In this document: in pieces, positions 42,441-52,254 of the stretch
Position numbering within the stretch: the stretch's first letter is position 1
Layout: each line of letters begins with the position of its first letter
Assembly (NCBI GenBank): GCA_964461455.1
Contig: CAYWUJ010000003.1
Span: 1 to 64,000, forward strand
Reading direction: 5' to 3'
Origin: UBA1413 sp964461455
GTDB taxonomy: Bacteria; Bacteroidota; Bacteroidia; Bacteroidales; Prolixibacteraceae
DNA length: 64,000 nucleotides
Notes under the pieces: model-generated
What the model saw: the letters and a program-made list of their open reading frames with translations, nothing else
Told to the model about the DNA's origin: nothing
Database searches by the model: none
Program-made: the position numbers and the translations under genes

Positions 42441-43357
42441 AGGAGTTTCACACACCGGTCTTACTGACCCAGAGTGTTGACGGTCTGAACATTCATCCCG
42501 GCGGCACCTATGTGGATGCCACCTTTGGGGGGGGAGGCCATTCCCGGGAGATTCTCTCCCGCATGGAAGGGGGATATCTGGTGGCTTTTGACCAGGATGA
42601 GGCTGCCCTGGGCAATCTCCCTGAAGATCCGCGGCTGATCTTTGTACAGCATAACTTCCGCTATCTCAAAAACTTTCTCCGTTACCACGGCATTGGCCGG
42701 GTTGACGGTATCCTGGCCGACCTGGGGGTTTCCTCCCACGACTTTGACGAGGCCGACCGGGGGTTCTCCTTTCGCTTCGACACCCCCCTCGACATGCGCA
42801 TGAACCGCAGCGGCGCACTCACCGCCGCCCGTGTGATCAACACTTACAGCGAGGAACAGCTGATCTCAATCTTCAGAAATTACGGGGAAATTCCCAACAG
42901 CGGAAGACTGGTATCTTCCATTGCGGCGGCACGCAGCCAGGAAGAGATCGGAACCACCACCCAACTGATCAGGGCCATCGACAAGGTGATCCCCAAAGCC
43001 ATCGAAAAAAAATACCTGGCCCAGGTCTTCCAGGCCCTGAGAATCGAAGTCAACGACGAAATGAGCGTCCTGGGAGAATTCCTGGAGGCCTCCCTGGAAG
43101 CCCTCAAACCCGGGGGAAGAATCGTCGTGATCACCTACCACAGCCTCGAAGACAGAATGGTCAAACACTTCCTCAGGTCGGGAAACCTGGAAGGCCGCGA
43201 GGAAAAGGATTTCTACGGAAATTTCCTGACGCCCTTTACCCTGGTCAACCGCCGGGTGATCATCCCCGGTGAGGAAGAAGTCAGGGCCAATCCCCGTTCG
43301 AGAAGCGCCAAACTGAGAATCGCCGAAAAAAAAGGAAGTGATGGCAGAGAAAACTAA
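42437..43357 (+). CDS. rsmH: 16S rRNA m4C1402 methyltransferase
   Basis: SAM-dependent methylation of N4 of C1402 in 16S rRNA. The 306 residues contain YVDATFGGGGHSREIL (SAM motif I), GILADLGVSSHDFDEADRGFSF and PLDMRMN, and GGRIVVITYHSLEDRMVK near the end. All are diagnostic of MraW/RsmH. It is translationally coupled to mraZ, and its 3' end overlaps the ftsL start by 17 bases. Confidence 0.98.
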   Translation: MKEFHTPVLLTQSVDGLNIHPGGTYVDATFGGGGHSREILSRMEGGYLVAFDQDEAALGNLPEDPRLIFVQHNFRYLKNFLRYHGIGRVDGILADLGVSSHDFDEADRGFSFRFDTPLDMRMNRSGALTAARVINTYSEEQLISIFRNYGEIPNSGRLVSSIAAARSQEEIGTTTQLIRAIDKVIPKAIEKKYLAQVFQALRIEVNDEMSVLGEFLEASLEALKPGGRIVVITYHSLEDRMVKHFLRSGNLEGREEKDFYGNFLTPFTLVNRRVIIPGEEEVRANPRSRSAKLRIAEKKGSDGREN

Positions 43358-43700
43358 AAACAACGGAAAATCCCGCCCGGGGGTAAGTTCCTTCCTGCGC
43401 GGGACCATACTGACCAATGAGAAGGTGACCCGTCAGTTTCACTTTCTCCTTTTTCTGGTCTTTCTCGCACTGGTCAACATTACCAACGGGTACCGGTCAG
43501 AAAAGGTCATCAGGGAAATTGAGGTTTTGCAGGACACCATTGATGATTTGCGGTCTCAGTCGATCACCAATTCTGCCAAGCTGATGAATATGAGTAAGCC
43601 TTCGGAGGTGGTGAGCAGGGTGGAGGAGGCGGGACTCGGCCTGCATGAACAGGTACGGGCCCCCGGAAAAATCGTGGTCAGTAAAAGGAGGAAAAAATGA
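43341..43700 (+). CDS. ftsL: FtsL-like cell-division protein
   Basis: A 119-residue bitopic membrane protein. A basic cytoplasmic N-terminus of about 35 residues is followed by one membrane segment (FHFLLFLVFLALVNIT) and a periplasmic leucine-rich coiled coil (RSEKVIREIEVLQDTIDDLRS). It is typical of the FtsL-like subunit of Bacteroidota that bridges FtsQ and FtsW/FtsI. Sequence identity to other FtsL proteins is low, and the call leans on topology and position. It overlaps ftsI by four bases. Confidence 0.9.
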   Translation: MAEKTKNNGKSRPGVSSFLRGTILTNEKVTRQFHFLLFLVFLALVNITNGYRSEKVIREIEVLQDTIDDLRSQSITNSAKLMNMSKPSEVVSRVEEAGLGLHEQVRAPGKIVVSKRRKK

Positions 43701-45829
43701 ATCTGCGGAATATCATAGTGACCAGGTTTGCCCTGATTTACCTGCTGATGCTGCTTCTGGCAGTGACCGTGCTGGTGAAGCTGCTTGCCGTCCAGAATAT
43801 CAAAACCGACCGGTGGGAGCAGATCGCCGACAACCTCACCAACTTTACGGTAGCCCTGGAACCCAACAGGGGAAACATTTGTGCCGACGACGGGAATGTT
43901 CTGGCCACTTCAGTCCCCGGATATTATATCCGGATTGACCTGGCGGCTCCCGGGGTGAAGAAGATCTATGCCGCCAAGAGCGACTCCCTGGCCCTGATGC
44001 TCTCTTCGTTTTTCAGGCATCTTCCTGCCAGGGAGATCAAACGCCGCCTCGACGCCGCCTATAAACAGAAAGACAGGGGCTACCAGCTCACCCCCCGGAA
44101 AATAGATTTCAACGAACTGCAGGTGGTCAAAAAGTTCCCCATCCTCCGCAAGGGGGCCTTCGGGGGTGGCCGCATCATCGTTCAGGAAAACAAACGGGTC
44201 CTTCCCCTGGGGAAGCTGGCCTCCCGCACCGTGGGCACCCTGAACAGGGGAGCTGCCGGAGAAGGATCCACCATCGCCGGGAATACAGGCCTTGAAGAGG
44301 CTTTCGAAAAATACCTCAAGGGAGAAACCGGCGTGGGATACCGCCAGAACCTCTCGGGCAGGTGGGTCAACCGTATCGAAATAGAACCCCGCGATGGTAT
44401 GGATATCATGACCAATATCAATATCAGGTACCAGGACATCACCGAGAGCGCCCTCGAACGACAGCTCAGGGCCAGCAATGCCGAATGGGGCACCGCCATC
44501 CTCATGGAGGTGAAAACAGGAAAAATCAAGGCCATCGCCAACCTGGGAAGGGTGGCCCCCGGCCATTATGAAGAGATTTACAATTATGCCCTGGGAGATG
44601 CCGGATGCTATGAACCCGGGTCCACCTTTAAGCTGGTCTCGCTGATGGTAGCCCTGGAACACGGTCTCATCGACACCAGCCAGGTCTTCGATACCGGCAA
44701 CGGATCCTGGAAATACCACGACCGCACCATTTACGACAGCGACTTCGGCCGCGGCACCCACGGCCCCCTGTCGGTCAAGCAGATCTTCGAGAAATCATCG
44801 AACGTTGGCGTCGCCAAAATTATCACCCACTGTTACGAAAAAGACCCCCGCAAATTCGTCGACGCCATCCACGACATGGGGGTCACCAAACCTATCGATA
44901 CAGAACTTACCGGAGAGGGCATCCCATTCTTCAAATACCCCGGGGATAAAGACTGGTGGGGAACCACCCTGGCCTGGATGTCCTACGGTTACGAAAGTAA
45001 GATGACACCCCTGCAGATGCTCACCTTTTACAATGCCGTGGCCAATGACGGAAAAATGGTGAAGCCCTGGCTGGTCAGGGAAATCCAGGACAAGGGCGAC
45101 GTGGTGGAGCGCATGGGTCCCGAAACGCTGAATAACTCCATAGCCTCCCGGTCGACGATCAGAAAAGCCCGGAAATTGCTGGAAGGAGTCTGTGATTCCG
45201 GCACGGGAAAATCTATTCAGAGCGACATTGTCAGAATCGCCGGAAAAACAGGAACCGCCCAGATCTCCTCGGGAAGGGGCTATGGTAAAGGCCTTTACCT
45301 GGCTTCCTTTGTAGGCTATTTTCCCGCCGATGATCCTGCCTACTCCATGATGGTCACCGTCAACAAACCCCAGGGGGCCTATTACGGCGGCGCCGTGGCC
45401 GGTCCTGTCTTCCGCGAAGTGGCCGAAAAAGTATATGCCGTACATCAGAAATTCAAAAACACGGAAGAGGAAGCCGGTGAGGAGTCGGACGAAGAGCCCG
45501 GAGAATCGCTCCCTGATGTCAAAAGCGGCATCACCCGCGATGTGGTCGCCGTCATGCGTGCCCTCGACATCAGCTACCAGGGGAGAAAACCCAGAACCCC
45601 CCTGGCCAGGATCGTCAGGGATGAAGAGGGCATCCAGCTTGTGGAAAACCCCGTCAGCGACGGCCAGGTTCCCGATGTCAGGGGGATGGGAGCCCGTGAT
45701 GCCGTTTACCTCCTCGAAAAATCAGGACTTCAGGTCAGGATCAGCGGAATAGGAAAGGTGAAAAACCAATCCCTGCTTCCGGGGTACAAATTCAAAAAAG
45801 GGCAGACCATCACCCTGACCATGGGATAA
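43697..45829 (+). CDS. ftsI: Division transpeptidase FtsI (PBP3) with PASTA domain
   Basis: Septal peptidoglycan cross-linking enzyme. The 710-residue protein has one N-terminal membrane anchor and a PBP dimerisation domain. The transpeptidase has the nucleophile Ser309 in EPGSTFKLVSLM, SSNVGVAK (SxN) and GKTGTAQ (KTG). A PASTA domain closes the protein (about 640-710, VPDVRGMGARDAVYLLEKSG). An acidic linker lies between the last two. The PASTA tail, found in many Bacteroidota FtsI but not in E. coli, may bind muropeptides. Confidence 0.97.
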   Translation: MNLRNIIVTRFALIYLLMLLLAVTVLVKLLAVQNIKTDRWEQIADNLTNFTVALEPNRGNICADDGNVLATSVPGYYIRIDLAAPGVKKIYAAKSDSLALMLSSFFRHLPAREIKRRLDAAYKQKDRGYQLTPRKIDFNELQVVKKFPILRKGAFGGGRIIVQENKRVLPLGKLASRTVGTLNRGAAGEGSTIAGNTGLEEAFEKYLKGETGVGYRQNLSGRWVNRIEIEPRDGMDIMTNINIRYQDITESALERQLRASNAEWGTAILMEVKTGKIKAIANLGRVAPGHYEEIYNYALGDAGCYEPGSTFKLVSLMVALEHGLIDTSQVFDTGNGSWKYHDRTIYDSDFGRGTHGPLSVKQIFEKSSNVGVAKIITHCYEKDPRKFVDAIHDMGVTKPIDTELTGEGIPFFKYPGDKDWWGTTLAWMSYGYESKMTPLQMLTFYNAVANDGKMVKPWLVREIQDKGDVVERMGPETLNNSIASRSTIRKARKLLEGVCDSGTGKSIQSDIVRIAGKTGTAQISSGRGYGKGLYLASFVGYFPADDPAYSMMVTVNKPQGAYYGGAVAGPVFREVAEKVYAVHQKFKNTEEEAGEESDEEPGESLPDVKSGITRDVVAVMRALDISYQGRKPRTPLARIVRDEEGIQLVENPVSDGQVPDVRGMGARDAVYLLEKSGLQVRISGIGKVKNQSLLPGYKFKKGQTITLTMG

Positions 45830-45846
45830 AATAAGGAAAAAGCAAC

Positions 45847-47328
45847 ATGAAGCAATCAGTGGGAGTCATAAAAAGCTGGAAAGAGATCAGGCCTGCCCGG
45901 GGAATCGTGGAGGTGTCGGGAAATGAGGAAACGCTCATCTCCGGTATCGCCTTTGATTCCAGGAAGGTGGAACCGGGATTTCTCTTTGTGGCGCAACGGG
46001 GCACCCATGCCGACGGGCACCGTTTCATCGGCATGGCCGTGGAAAAGGGTGCCACCGCCGTGGTATGTGAGGAATTCCCAGGAACGCTGCCCGCGCCGGT
46101 TCTCCTGGTCAGGGTAGAAAATGCCGGGGAAGCCCTGGGGGAGATCGCCGCAGCCTGGCACGACCACCCCTCGGAAAAGCTGAAAGTGATCGGGGTGACC
46201 GGCACCAACGGAAAAACCAGCATCGCCACCCTCTCCCACCGTCTTTTCACCCGTCTGGGGTATCCTTCAGGGCTGATTTCCACCATATCGGTCGTTATCG
46301 GGGAATCTGCCGAAACCGCCACCCATACCACTCCCGACGCCCTGCGCCTCCAGGAAATACTGGCCGCCATGGTAGCCTATGGCTGCGAATTCTGCTTCAT
46401 GGAGGTGAGTTCCCATGCCGTGGACCAGAAACGCATCGCCGGCATCCGCTTTACCGGGGGCATCTTCACCAACCTCACCCATGACCACCTCGACTATCAC
46501 AAGAGTTTCGCAGAATACCTGAAAGCCAAGAAGGGCTTCTTCGACAGTTTGCCAGCCACGGCTTTCGCCCTGACCAACCTCGACGATAAAAACGGAGCCG
46601 TCATGGTCCAGAACTGCCAGGCGGCGATCCATACCTTTTCAACCCGGGCCATGGCTGACTTCCGCTGCAAGGTGCTGGAGAACCACTTTGAAGGTATGCT
46701 GCTGACCATCGACGGCAGGGAGGTATGGACCCACTTCGTGGGAAAATTCAACGCCTCGAATCTCCTGGCCGTTTATGGTACCGCGGTATTGGCCCGGCAG
46801 AACAGGGAGGAAGTGCTGGCCGTCATCAGTGAACTCACTCCCGTGCAGGGCCGTTTCGACACCGTGCGTTCCCCCGGGGGAGTCATGGCCATCGTCGACT
46901 ATGCCCACACCCCCGATGCCCTGAAAAATGTGCTGGCAGCCATCGCCGAAATACGCCCCTCCCACGTGAAGGTCATCACCGTGGTGGGTGCCGGCGGCGA
47001 CCGCGACCGCACAAAAAGACCCGAAATGGCACGCGAGGCCCTCCTGGGCAGCGACAGGGTGATCCTCACCTCCGACAACCCGCGCACCGAAGATCCCGAA
47101 GCGATCATTAAAGAGATGGAAGCCGGCGTCGACGACCACAACCGCCAGAAATGCCTCTCCATTGTGAACCGCAGGGAAGCCATAAAAACCGCCTGCATGA
47201 TGGCCTCCCCCGGAGATATTATCCTCGTCGCCGGAAAAGGCCACGAAAACTACCAGGAAATCCACGGCGTGAAACACCACTTTGATGATAAAGAGATCAT
47301 CAGGGAAATTTTCGGCATTGACCCATAA
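45847..47328 (+). CDS. murE: UDP-MurNAc-tripeptide synthetase (meso-diaminopimelate adding)
   Basis: Adds meso-diaminopimelate to UDP-MurNAc-L-Ala-D-Glu. The 493-residue Mur ligase has the ATP loop VTGTNGKTSIATL, the central FMEVSSHAVDQKR (carbamylated-Lys region), and SDNPRTEDP, the DNPR motif that marks specificity for meso-diaminopimelate over lysine. It agrees with the asd gene at 12.8 kb as a source of that pathway. Confidence 0.98.
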   Translation: MKQSVGVIKSWKEIRPARGIVEVSGNEETLISGIAFDSRKVEPGFLFVAQRGTHADGHRFIGMAVEKGATAVVCEEFPGTLPAPVLLVRVENAGEALGEIAAAWHDHPSEKLKVIGVTGTNGKTSIATLSHRLFTRLGYPSGLISTISVVIGESAETATHTTPDALRLQEILAAMVAYGCEFCFMEVSSHAVDQKRIAGIRFTGGIFTNLTHDHLDYHKSFAEYLKAKKGFFDSLPATAFALTNLDDKNGAVMVQNCQAAIHTFSTRAMADFRCKVLENHFEGMLLTIDGREVWTHFVGKFNASNLLAVYGTAVLARQNREEVLAVISELTPVQGRFDTVRSPGGVMAIVDYAHTPDALKNVLAAIAEIRPSHVKVITVVGAGGDRDRTKRPEMAREALLGSDRVILTSDNPRTEDPEAIIKEMEAGVDDHNRQKCLSIVNRREAIKTACMMASPGDIILVAGKGHENYQEIHGVKHHFDDKEIIREIFGIDP

Positions 47329-47340
47329 AAAAAGAGCACT

Positions 47341-48591
47341 ATGCTGTATTATCTCTACGAATGGCTGAATGAATACCGCATCCCGGGAATCGGGATGGCG
47401 CAATATATCTCCTTCCGCACGGCAGGAGCCATCATCCTGTCGCTGATCATCACCACCGCTTTCGGCAAAAGGCTGATCAGGTACCTCCGGAAAAAACAGA
47501 TCGGCGAGGATATCCGTGACCTGGGCCTCGACGGGCAAATGCAGAAAAAGGGAACCCCCACCATGGGAGGCCTCATCATTCTGGCGGGGATCATCATTCC
47601 CACGCTCCTGTTTGCCAAAATCGGCAATGTGTACATCATCCTGATGCTGGTGACCACCATCTGGCTGGGCCTCATAGGGTTTGCCGACGACTACATCAAG
47701 GTCTTCAGGAAAAACAAACAGGGGCTGGCCGGCAAGTTCAAAATCCTGGGACAGATCAGCCTGGGACTGATGGTGGTCGCCACCCTGTTGCTGAGTTCCG
47801 AGGTCGTGATCAGAGAGCCCGTGAAATCGGGAACCGGCGAAGAGATGAAAGAACTGGTGGTCGATCCCGAATCAGGGGAACAGCACGTTCAGGTAGCCAC
47901 CCATGAGGTGAAATCGACCAAGACCACCATTCCCTTTGTCAAGAAGAACGAATTTGACTATGCCTGGCTGGTGTCATGGGCCGGTGAAGATGCCGGGTGG
48001 CTCCGCTGGGTGGTCTATGCCGTAGCCATCATCCTGATCATCGTGGCCGTATCCAATGCCGCCAACCTCACCGACGGTATCGACGGACTGGCCACAGGAA
48101 CATCAGCCATCTCGGGAGCCGCCCTGGGAATTCTGGCCTACGTAAGCGGTAACGTCATCTATTCCAACTACCTCAACATCATGTACATCCCCAACCTGGG
48201 AGAGCTGACGGTCTTTATCGGGGCTTTCATCGGGGCCACCGTGGGATTTCTCTGGTATAACTCCTATCCCGCCCAGATCTTCATGGGCGACACGGGAAGC
48301 CTCGCCCTGGGAGGCATCCTGGCCGTTTTCTCGGTGATCATCCGCAAGGAGATCCTCATTCCCCTGCTTTGCGGCATCTTCCTGATTGAAAACATGAGCG
48401 TGGTCATGCAGGTCGCCTGGTTTAAATATACCAAAAGAAAATATGGCCAGGGACGCCGCATCTTCCTGATGAGCCCCATTCACCACCACTTCCAGAAAAT
48501 GGGAATCCCGGAACCCAAAATCGTCACCCGCTTCTGGATTATCGGGATCATCCTGGCCATCGTATCCATCGTTACCCTGAAGATCAGATAG
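47341..48591 (+). CDS. mraY: Phospho-MurNAc-pentapeptide translocase
   Basis: Transfers phospho-MurNAc-pentapeptide to undecaprenyl phosphate, making lipid I. The 416-residue polytopic enzyme has the catalytic FADDYIKVFRKNKQGL, NAANLTDGIDGLA and MGDTGSLALGG, and the HHHFQKMG histidine motif. It carries an insertion of about 70 residues (EVVIREPVKSGTG onward) relative to the E. coli enzyme, as is typical for Bacteroidota. Confidence 0.98.
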   Translation: MLYYLYEWLNEYRIPGIGMAQYISFRTAGAIILSLIITTAFGKRLIRYLRKKQIGEDIRDLGLDGQMQKKGTPTMGGLIILAGIIIPTLLFAKIGNVYIILMLVTTIWLGLIGFADDYIKVFRKNKQGLAGKFKILGQISLGLMVVATLLLSSEVVIREPVKSGTGEEMKELVVDPESGEQHVQVATHEVKSTKTTIPFVKKNEFDYAWLVSWAGEDAGWLRWVVYAVAIILIIVAVSNAANLTDGIDGLATGTSAISGAALGILAYVSGNVIYSNYLNIMYIPNLGELTVFIGAFIGATVGFLWYNSYPAQIFMGDTGSLALGGILAVFSVIIRKEILIPLLCGIFLIENMSVVMQVAWFKYTKRKYGQGRRIFLMSPIHHHFQKMGIPEPKIVTRFWIIGIILAIVSIVTLKIR

Positions 48592-48593
48592 TT

Positions 48594-49931
48594 ATGAAAG
48601 AAAAAACAGTCATACTGGGAGCCGGCGAAAGCGGTACCGGGGCAGCCATTCTGGCCCGGAAGGAGGGGTATGATGTTTTCGTTTCCGATGCTGCGAAAAT
48701 CAGGGAGAAATATAAAGCCCTGCTCGTCAGTCACGAAATCGGCTTCGAAGAAGGAGGCCACTCCATGGATAAGATCCTGGAAGCCTCCCTGGTGGTGAAG
48801 AGTCCGGGGATTCCCGAAAAAGCGCCGGTGATGAGGGCCATCAGAGAGCGGAATATTCCCGTGATTTCGGAAATCGAACTGGCGGCCCGTTATACCACGG
48901 CGAAAAAGATATGTATCACCGGAAGCAACGGCAAGACCACCACCACCCTGCTGATTCACCATATGCTGCAAAAGGCAGGCATCGACGCCGCTCTGGCGGG
49001 TAACGTGGGAAAAAGCTTCGCCCTGCAGGTGGCAGAGGAGGATCACCCCGTCTACGTCATTGAGCTGAGCAGTTTCCAGCTCGACGACATGATCGATTTC
49101 AGGGCTGACGTGGCGGTACTCATGAACATCACTCCCGACCACCTCGACAGATATGACTACGAGATGCAGAATTATGTGGACTCCAAATTCCGCATTATCA
49201 GAAACCAGACCGCCAGTGACTACTTCATCTATTTTGCAGACGATGAGGTGATCGCCAGGGAAATGGCCCGCCGCCAGCCGGCAGCCACATGCCTTCCCTT
49301 CTCGCTGTACCCCGTCACCGGCGATGGGGCTGGACTTACCAACGACACGTTAGATATTAATTTTCATAAAAACCGGTTCAGCATGTCTATACTGGATTTA
49401 GCATTACAAGGAAAACACAACGCCTGCAATTCGATGGCAGCCGCGATCTCGGGCATGGTTGTGGGAATCAGGAACGACAGGATCAGGGAGAGCCTGACCG
49501 ATTTTCAGGGTGTGGAACACCGCCTTGAGAGGTTCCTGAAAGTACATGGCATTGAGTTCGTCAACGACTCCAAGGCTACCAACGTCAACTCGACCTGGTA
49601 TGCCCTTGAAAGTATGAACCACCAGGTGGTGTGGATAGCCGGCGGTGTGGATAAGGGCAATGATTACTCGATGCTCAGTGATCTGGTGCGCGACAAAGTC
49701 AAGGCCATCGTTTGCCTGGGAGTCGACAATGCCAAGATCCACAAGGCCTTCAGCGGAATAGTCAAAAACATCGTCGACACCACCAGCATGGCTGAAGCGG
49801 TCAAATCGGCCTATTACCTGGCCCGCAACGGCGACACGGTGCTGCTTTCACCGGCATGCGCAAGTTTCGACCTCTTCGAAAATTACGAAGACCGCGGCCA
49901 ACAGTTCAAACAGGAAGTGAGAAACCTCTAA
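48594..49931 (+). CDS. murD: UDP-MurNAc-L-Ala-D-Glu ligase
   Basis: Adds D-glutamate to UDP-MurNAc-L-Ala. The 445 residues contain the N-terminal LGAGESGTGAAILA substrate loop, ATP loop ITGSNGKTTTTLL, YVIELSSFQLDDM, and the C-terminal FVNDSKATNVNSTWYAL and LLSPACASFDLFENYEDRG. It starts two bases after mraY and its stop overlaps the ftsW ATG as TAATG. Confidence 0.98.
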   Translation: MKEKTVILGAGESGTGAAILARKEGYDVFVSDAAKIREKYKALLVSHEIGFEEGGHSMDKILEASLVVKSPGIPEKAPVMRAIRERNIPVISEIELAARYTTAKKICITGSNGKTTTTLLIHHMLQKAGIDAALAGNVGKSFALQVAEEDHPVYVIELSSFQLDDMIDFRADVAVLMNITPDHLDRYDYEMQNYVDSKFRIIRNQTASDYFIYFADDEVIAREMARRQPAATCLPFSLYPVTGDGAGLTNDTLDINFHKNRFSMSILDLALQGKHNACNSMAAAISGMVVGIRNDRIRESLTDFQGVEHRLERFLKVHGIEFVNDSKATNVNSTWYALESMNHQVVWIAGGVDKGNDYSMLSDLVRDKVKAIVCLGVDNAKIHKAFSGIVKNIVDTTSMAEAVKSAYYLARNGDTVLLSPACASFDLFENYEDRGQQFKQEVRNL

Positions 49932-51151
49932 TGGGGAGAGCCATGAAAATCAACACCAGGAAGCTCATCAGGGGGGACAAGATCATCTGGATTGTCCTAT
50001 TGCTGCTATCGCTGCTGTCGCTGCTCATCGTCTACAGCGCCACAGGGGCCCTGGCCTTCAGACAGGCCGGCGGAAATACCTTTCATTTTCTGGTGCGCCA
50101 GATCGTCTTCCTGGGATTGGGATTCGTCTTCATCGTGGGCATGGTCAACATTGTGCCGGTGCGACTTTACTCGGTGATCTCCCGGGTGCTGGTCATCGTC
50201 AGCATCGGGTTGCTGATGCTGGCACTGGGGCTGAAATTCGCAGGTATGGCCGGTGACTCCACGGGCAGAACCCTGAACCTGGGATTCCTCTCCTTCCAGC
50301 CCGCAGAACTCGCCAAACTCGCCCTGGTCATCTACACCGCCAAAATCCTGGGCATCGAACAAAATTCCGAAGAAGGACTCAAAAATGCCTTCTGGAAGAT
50401 CATCATCGTGGCAGGGATCATCTGCGCCCTGATTTCGCTTTCCAATTTCTCCACGGCGGCGCTTCTGTTCGGGACTGTCATCAGTATGATGTTCGTGGGC
50501 AGAATTCCCATCCGCTACCTGCTGATGATCTTTGCCGCCGCCATTCTCATGGTGGTGGCCATCTATTTCATGGCCGACAAGATCGATCATCTGCCCTCCC
50601 GTTTCGGAACGGTCAGGGGAAGGATCGAGCGCTTCATTCATGGTGACCCGGCAGCAGAAAAAGGAATCACCCAGGCCGACTATGCCAAGTTGGCCATCTA
50701 TGAGGGGGGATTCGTGGGCAAAGGCCCCGGAAACTCCGACGTGGCCAACTACATGGCGGCCGCCTACAACGACTTCATCTACGCCATTATCATCGAAGAA
50801 TACGGTATAATAGGAGGCCTCACCCTGCTGATGCTTTATATGATCCTCTTTTTCAGGGGAATCATCATTGTCAGGAAAACCACACGCACCTTTCCGGCCT
50901 TCCTGGTCATGGGCCTCACGGTCATGCTCGTATATCAGGCCATGGTCAACATGGGAGTCTCGTCGGGTGTCTTTCCCGTCACGGGGCAGCCCCTGCCCTG
51001 GGTCAGCATGGGGGGAACCTCCCTGCTCTTCACTTCCATGGCCTTCGGATGTATTCTCAGTGTCAGTTATCAAAATCAGAAGGACAGCCGTTTGCCCGCC
51101 GATACGGCAGTGCAGGTGGTCGTCCCCGAAGAAGACCAGGAGATAGAATAA
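49931..51151 (+). CDS. ftsW: Septal peptidoglycan polymerase FtsW
   Basis: SEDS-family glycosyltransferase that polymerises lipid II at the septum with FtsI. The 406-residue protein has about ten membrane segments and the family motifs LLIVYSATG at the start, GFLSFQPAELAKLALVIY in the centre, and TGQPLPWVSMGGTSLL near the end. ATG 49931 overlaps the murD stop (TAATG); another ATG lies at 49943. An open frame extends further upstream but only inside murD. Confidence 0.97.
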   Translation: MGRAMKINTRKLIRGDKIIWIVLLLLSLLSLLIVYSATGALAFRQAGGNTFHFLVRQIVFLGLGFVFIVGMVNIVPVRLYSVISRVLVIVSIGLLMLALGLKFAGMAGDSTGRTLNLGFLSFQPAELAKLALVIYTAKILGIEQNSEEGLKNAFWKIIIVAGIICALISLSNFSTAALLFGTVISMMFVGRIPIRYLLMIFAAAILMVVAIYFMADKIDHLPSRFGTVRGRIERFIHGDPAAEKGITQADYAKLAIYEGGFVGKGPGNSDVANYMAAAYNDFIYAIIIEEYGIIGGLTLLMLYMILFFRGIIIVRKTTRTFPAFLVMGLTVMLVYQAMVNMGVSSGVFPVTGQPLPWVSMGGTSLLFTSMAFGCILSVSYQNQKDSRLPADTAVQVVVPEEDQEIE

Positions 51152-52254
51152 TGAAGAATTTAAAGGTGATCATCAGCGGAGGAGGTACCGGAGGACATAT
51201 TTTTCCGGCGCTTTCCATAGCCGGGGAACTGAAGAAGAGGTTTCCCGGGTGCGACATCCTCTTTGTGGGAGCCCTGGGACGCATGGAGATGGAAAAGGTC
51301 CCCGCCGCCGGATACCGCATCATAGGACTCCCCGTGATGGGATTTCCCCGGAAACCGGGATGGGCCATGGTGACCTTTTTTCACAAATTACTGCGCAGCA
51401 TGATCGCCTCACGGAAGATTGTCAGGGAGTTCGGTCCCGACCTGGCCATCGGTGTCGGAGGGTTTGCCAGCGGCCCCCTGCTCAGGGCGGCCATCGCCCA
51501 TCGTATCCCCGCCCTTATCCAGGAACAGAATTCCTACGCGGGAGTCACCAACAAGCTTCTGGGCAAGAGAGTGGGTAAAGTCTGTGTCGCCTACAGTGGC
51601 ATGGAACGCTTCTTTCCCCCTGAAAAGATCGTCCTCACCGGCAATCCCGTCAGGGAGAACCTGCTGGCACCCGCCGGCACCCGGCAGGAGGCCCTCTCCC
51701 GTTTCGGTCTTTCCGGGGGACAGCAGGTGGTCCTCATCACCGGGGGCAGCCTGGGTGCCCGCTCCCTTAACGATGCCGTCATTGCCGCCCTCGAAGAGTT
51801 CAGAAAGGCCCCTTTTGCCGTCATCTGGCAAACCGGATCCCTCTATTTCCGGGAGATGAAGGAGAAAACCACCGCCAACCCTGCTGCTAACCTGCACATC
51901 TTCCAATTCCTCGACCGCATGGAACTGGCCTACCTCTCAGCCGACATCGTCATCTCGCGCGCCGGCGCCGGAACCATCAGCGAATTGTGCATCGCCGCCA
52001 AACCGGCGGTTCTGGTGCCCTCCCCCAACGTGGCCGAAGACCACCAGACCCGTAACGCCATGGCCCTGGTCGAAAAAGAAGCCGCCATCATGGTCCGCGA
52101 TGCCGATATCAGGGAAAGACTCTTTCCCACGATCTCCGCTCTCCTGCATGACCCCGGGAAAATGGCCTCTCTCTCGGCCAATATCCAAAAACTGGCCCTT
52201 CCGGGCGCCACAGCCCAAATTGTTGATGAAGCCCTTAAGCTGGTAAACCGATGA
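51151..52254 (+). CDS. murG: Undecaprenyl-PP-MurNAc-pentapeptide GlcNAc transferase
   Basis: Makes lipid II from lipid I and UDP-GlcNAc at the inner membrane. The 367-residue GT-B enzyme has the lipid-binding loop ISGGGTGGHIFPALSIA, IGVGGFASGPLLRA, LITGGSLGARSLNDAV, and the nucleotide-site motif ISRAGAGTISELCIA. It is joined to ftsW by a TAATG overlap and to murC by ATGA. Confidence 0.98.
   Translation: MKNLKVIISGGGTGGHIFPALSIAGELKKRFPGCDILFVGALGRMEMEKVPAAGYRIIGLPVMGFPRKPGWAMVTFFHKLLRSMIASRKIVREFGPDLAIGVGGFASGPLLRAAIAHRIPALIQEQNSYAGVTNKLLGKRVGKVCVAYSGMERFFPPEKIVLTGNPVRENLLAPAGTRQEALSRFGLSGGQQVVLITGGSLGARSLNDAVIAALEEFRKAPFAVIWQTGSLYFREMKEKTTANPAANLHIFQFLDRMELAYLSADIVISRAGAGTISELCIAAKPAVLVPSPNVAEDHQTRNAMALVEKEAAIMVRDADIRERLFPTISALLHDPGKMASLSANIQKLALPGATAQIVDEALKLVNR

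Noticed and set aside
49856..49930. Upstream extension of ftsW into murD
   Set aside because: The extension is Arg/Pro-rich and overlaps murD; the TAATG junction gives a better start.
50006..51073. A 355-codon minus-strand frame opposite ftsW
   Set aside because: It is highly charged (Asp/His/Glu-rich), as expected for the complement of a membrane protein gene.
51049..51150. Upstream extension of murG into ftsW
   Set aside because: The same reasoning applies: MurG similarity starts at the ATG that overlaps the ftsW stop.
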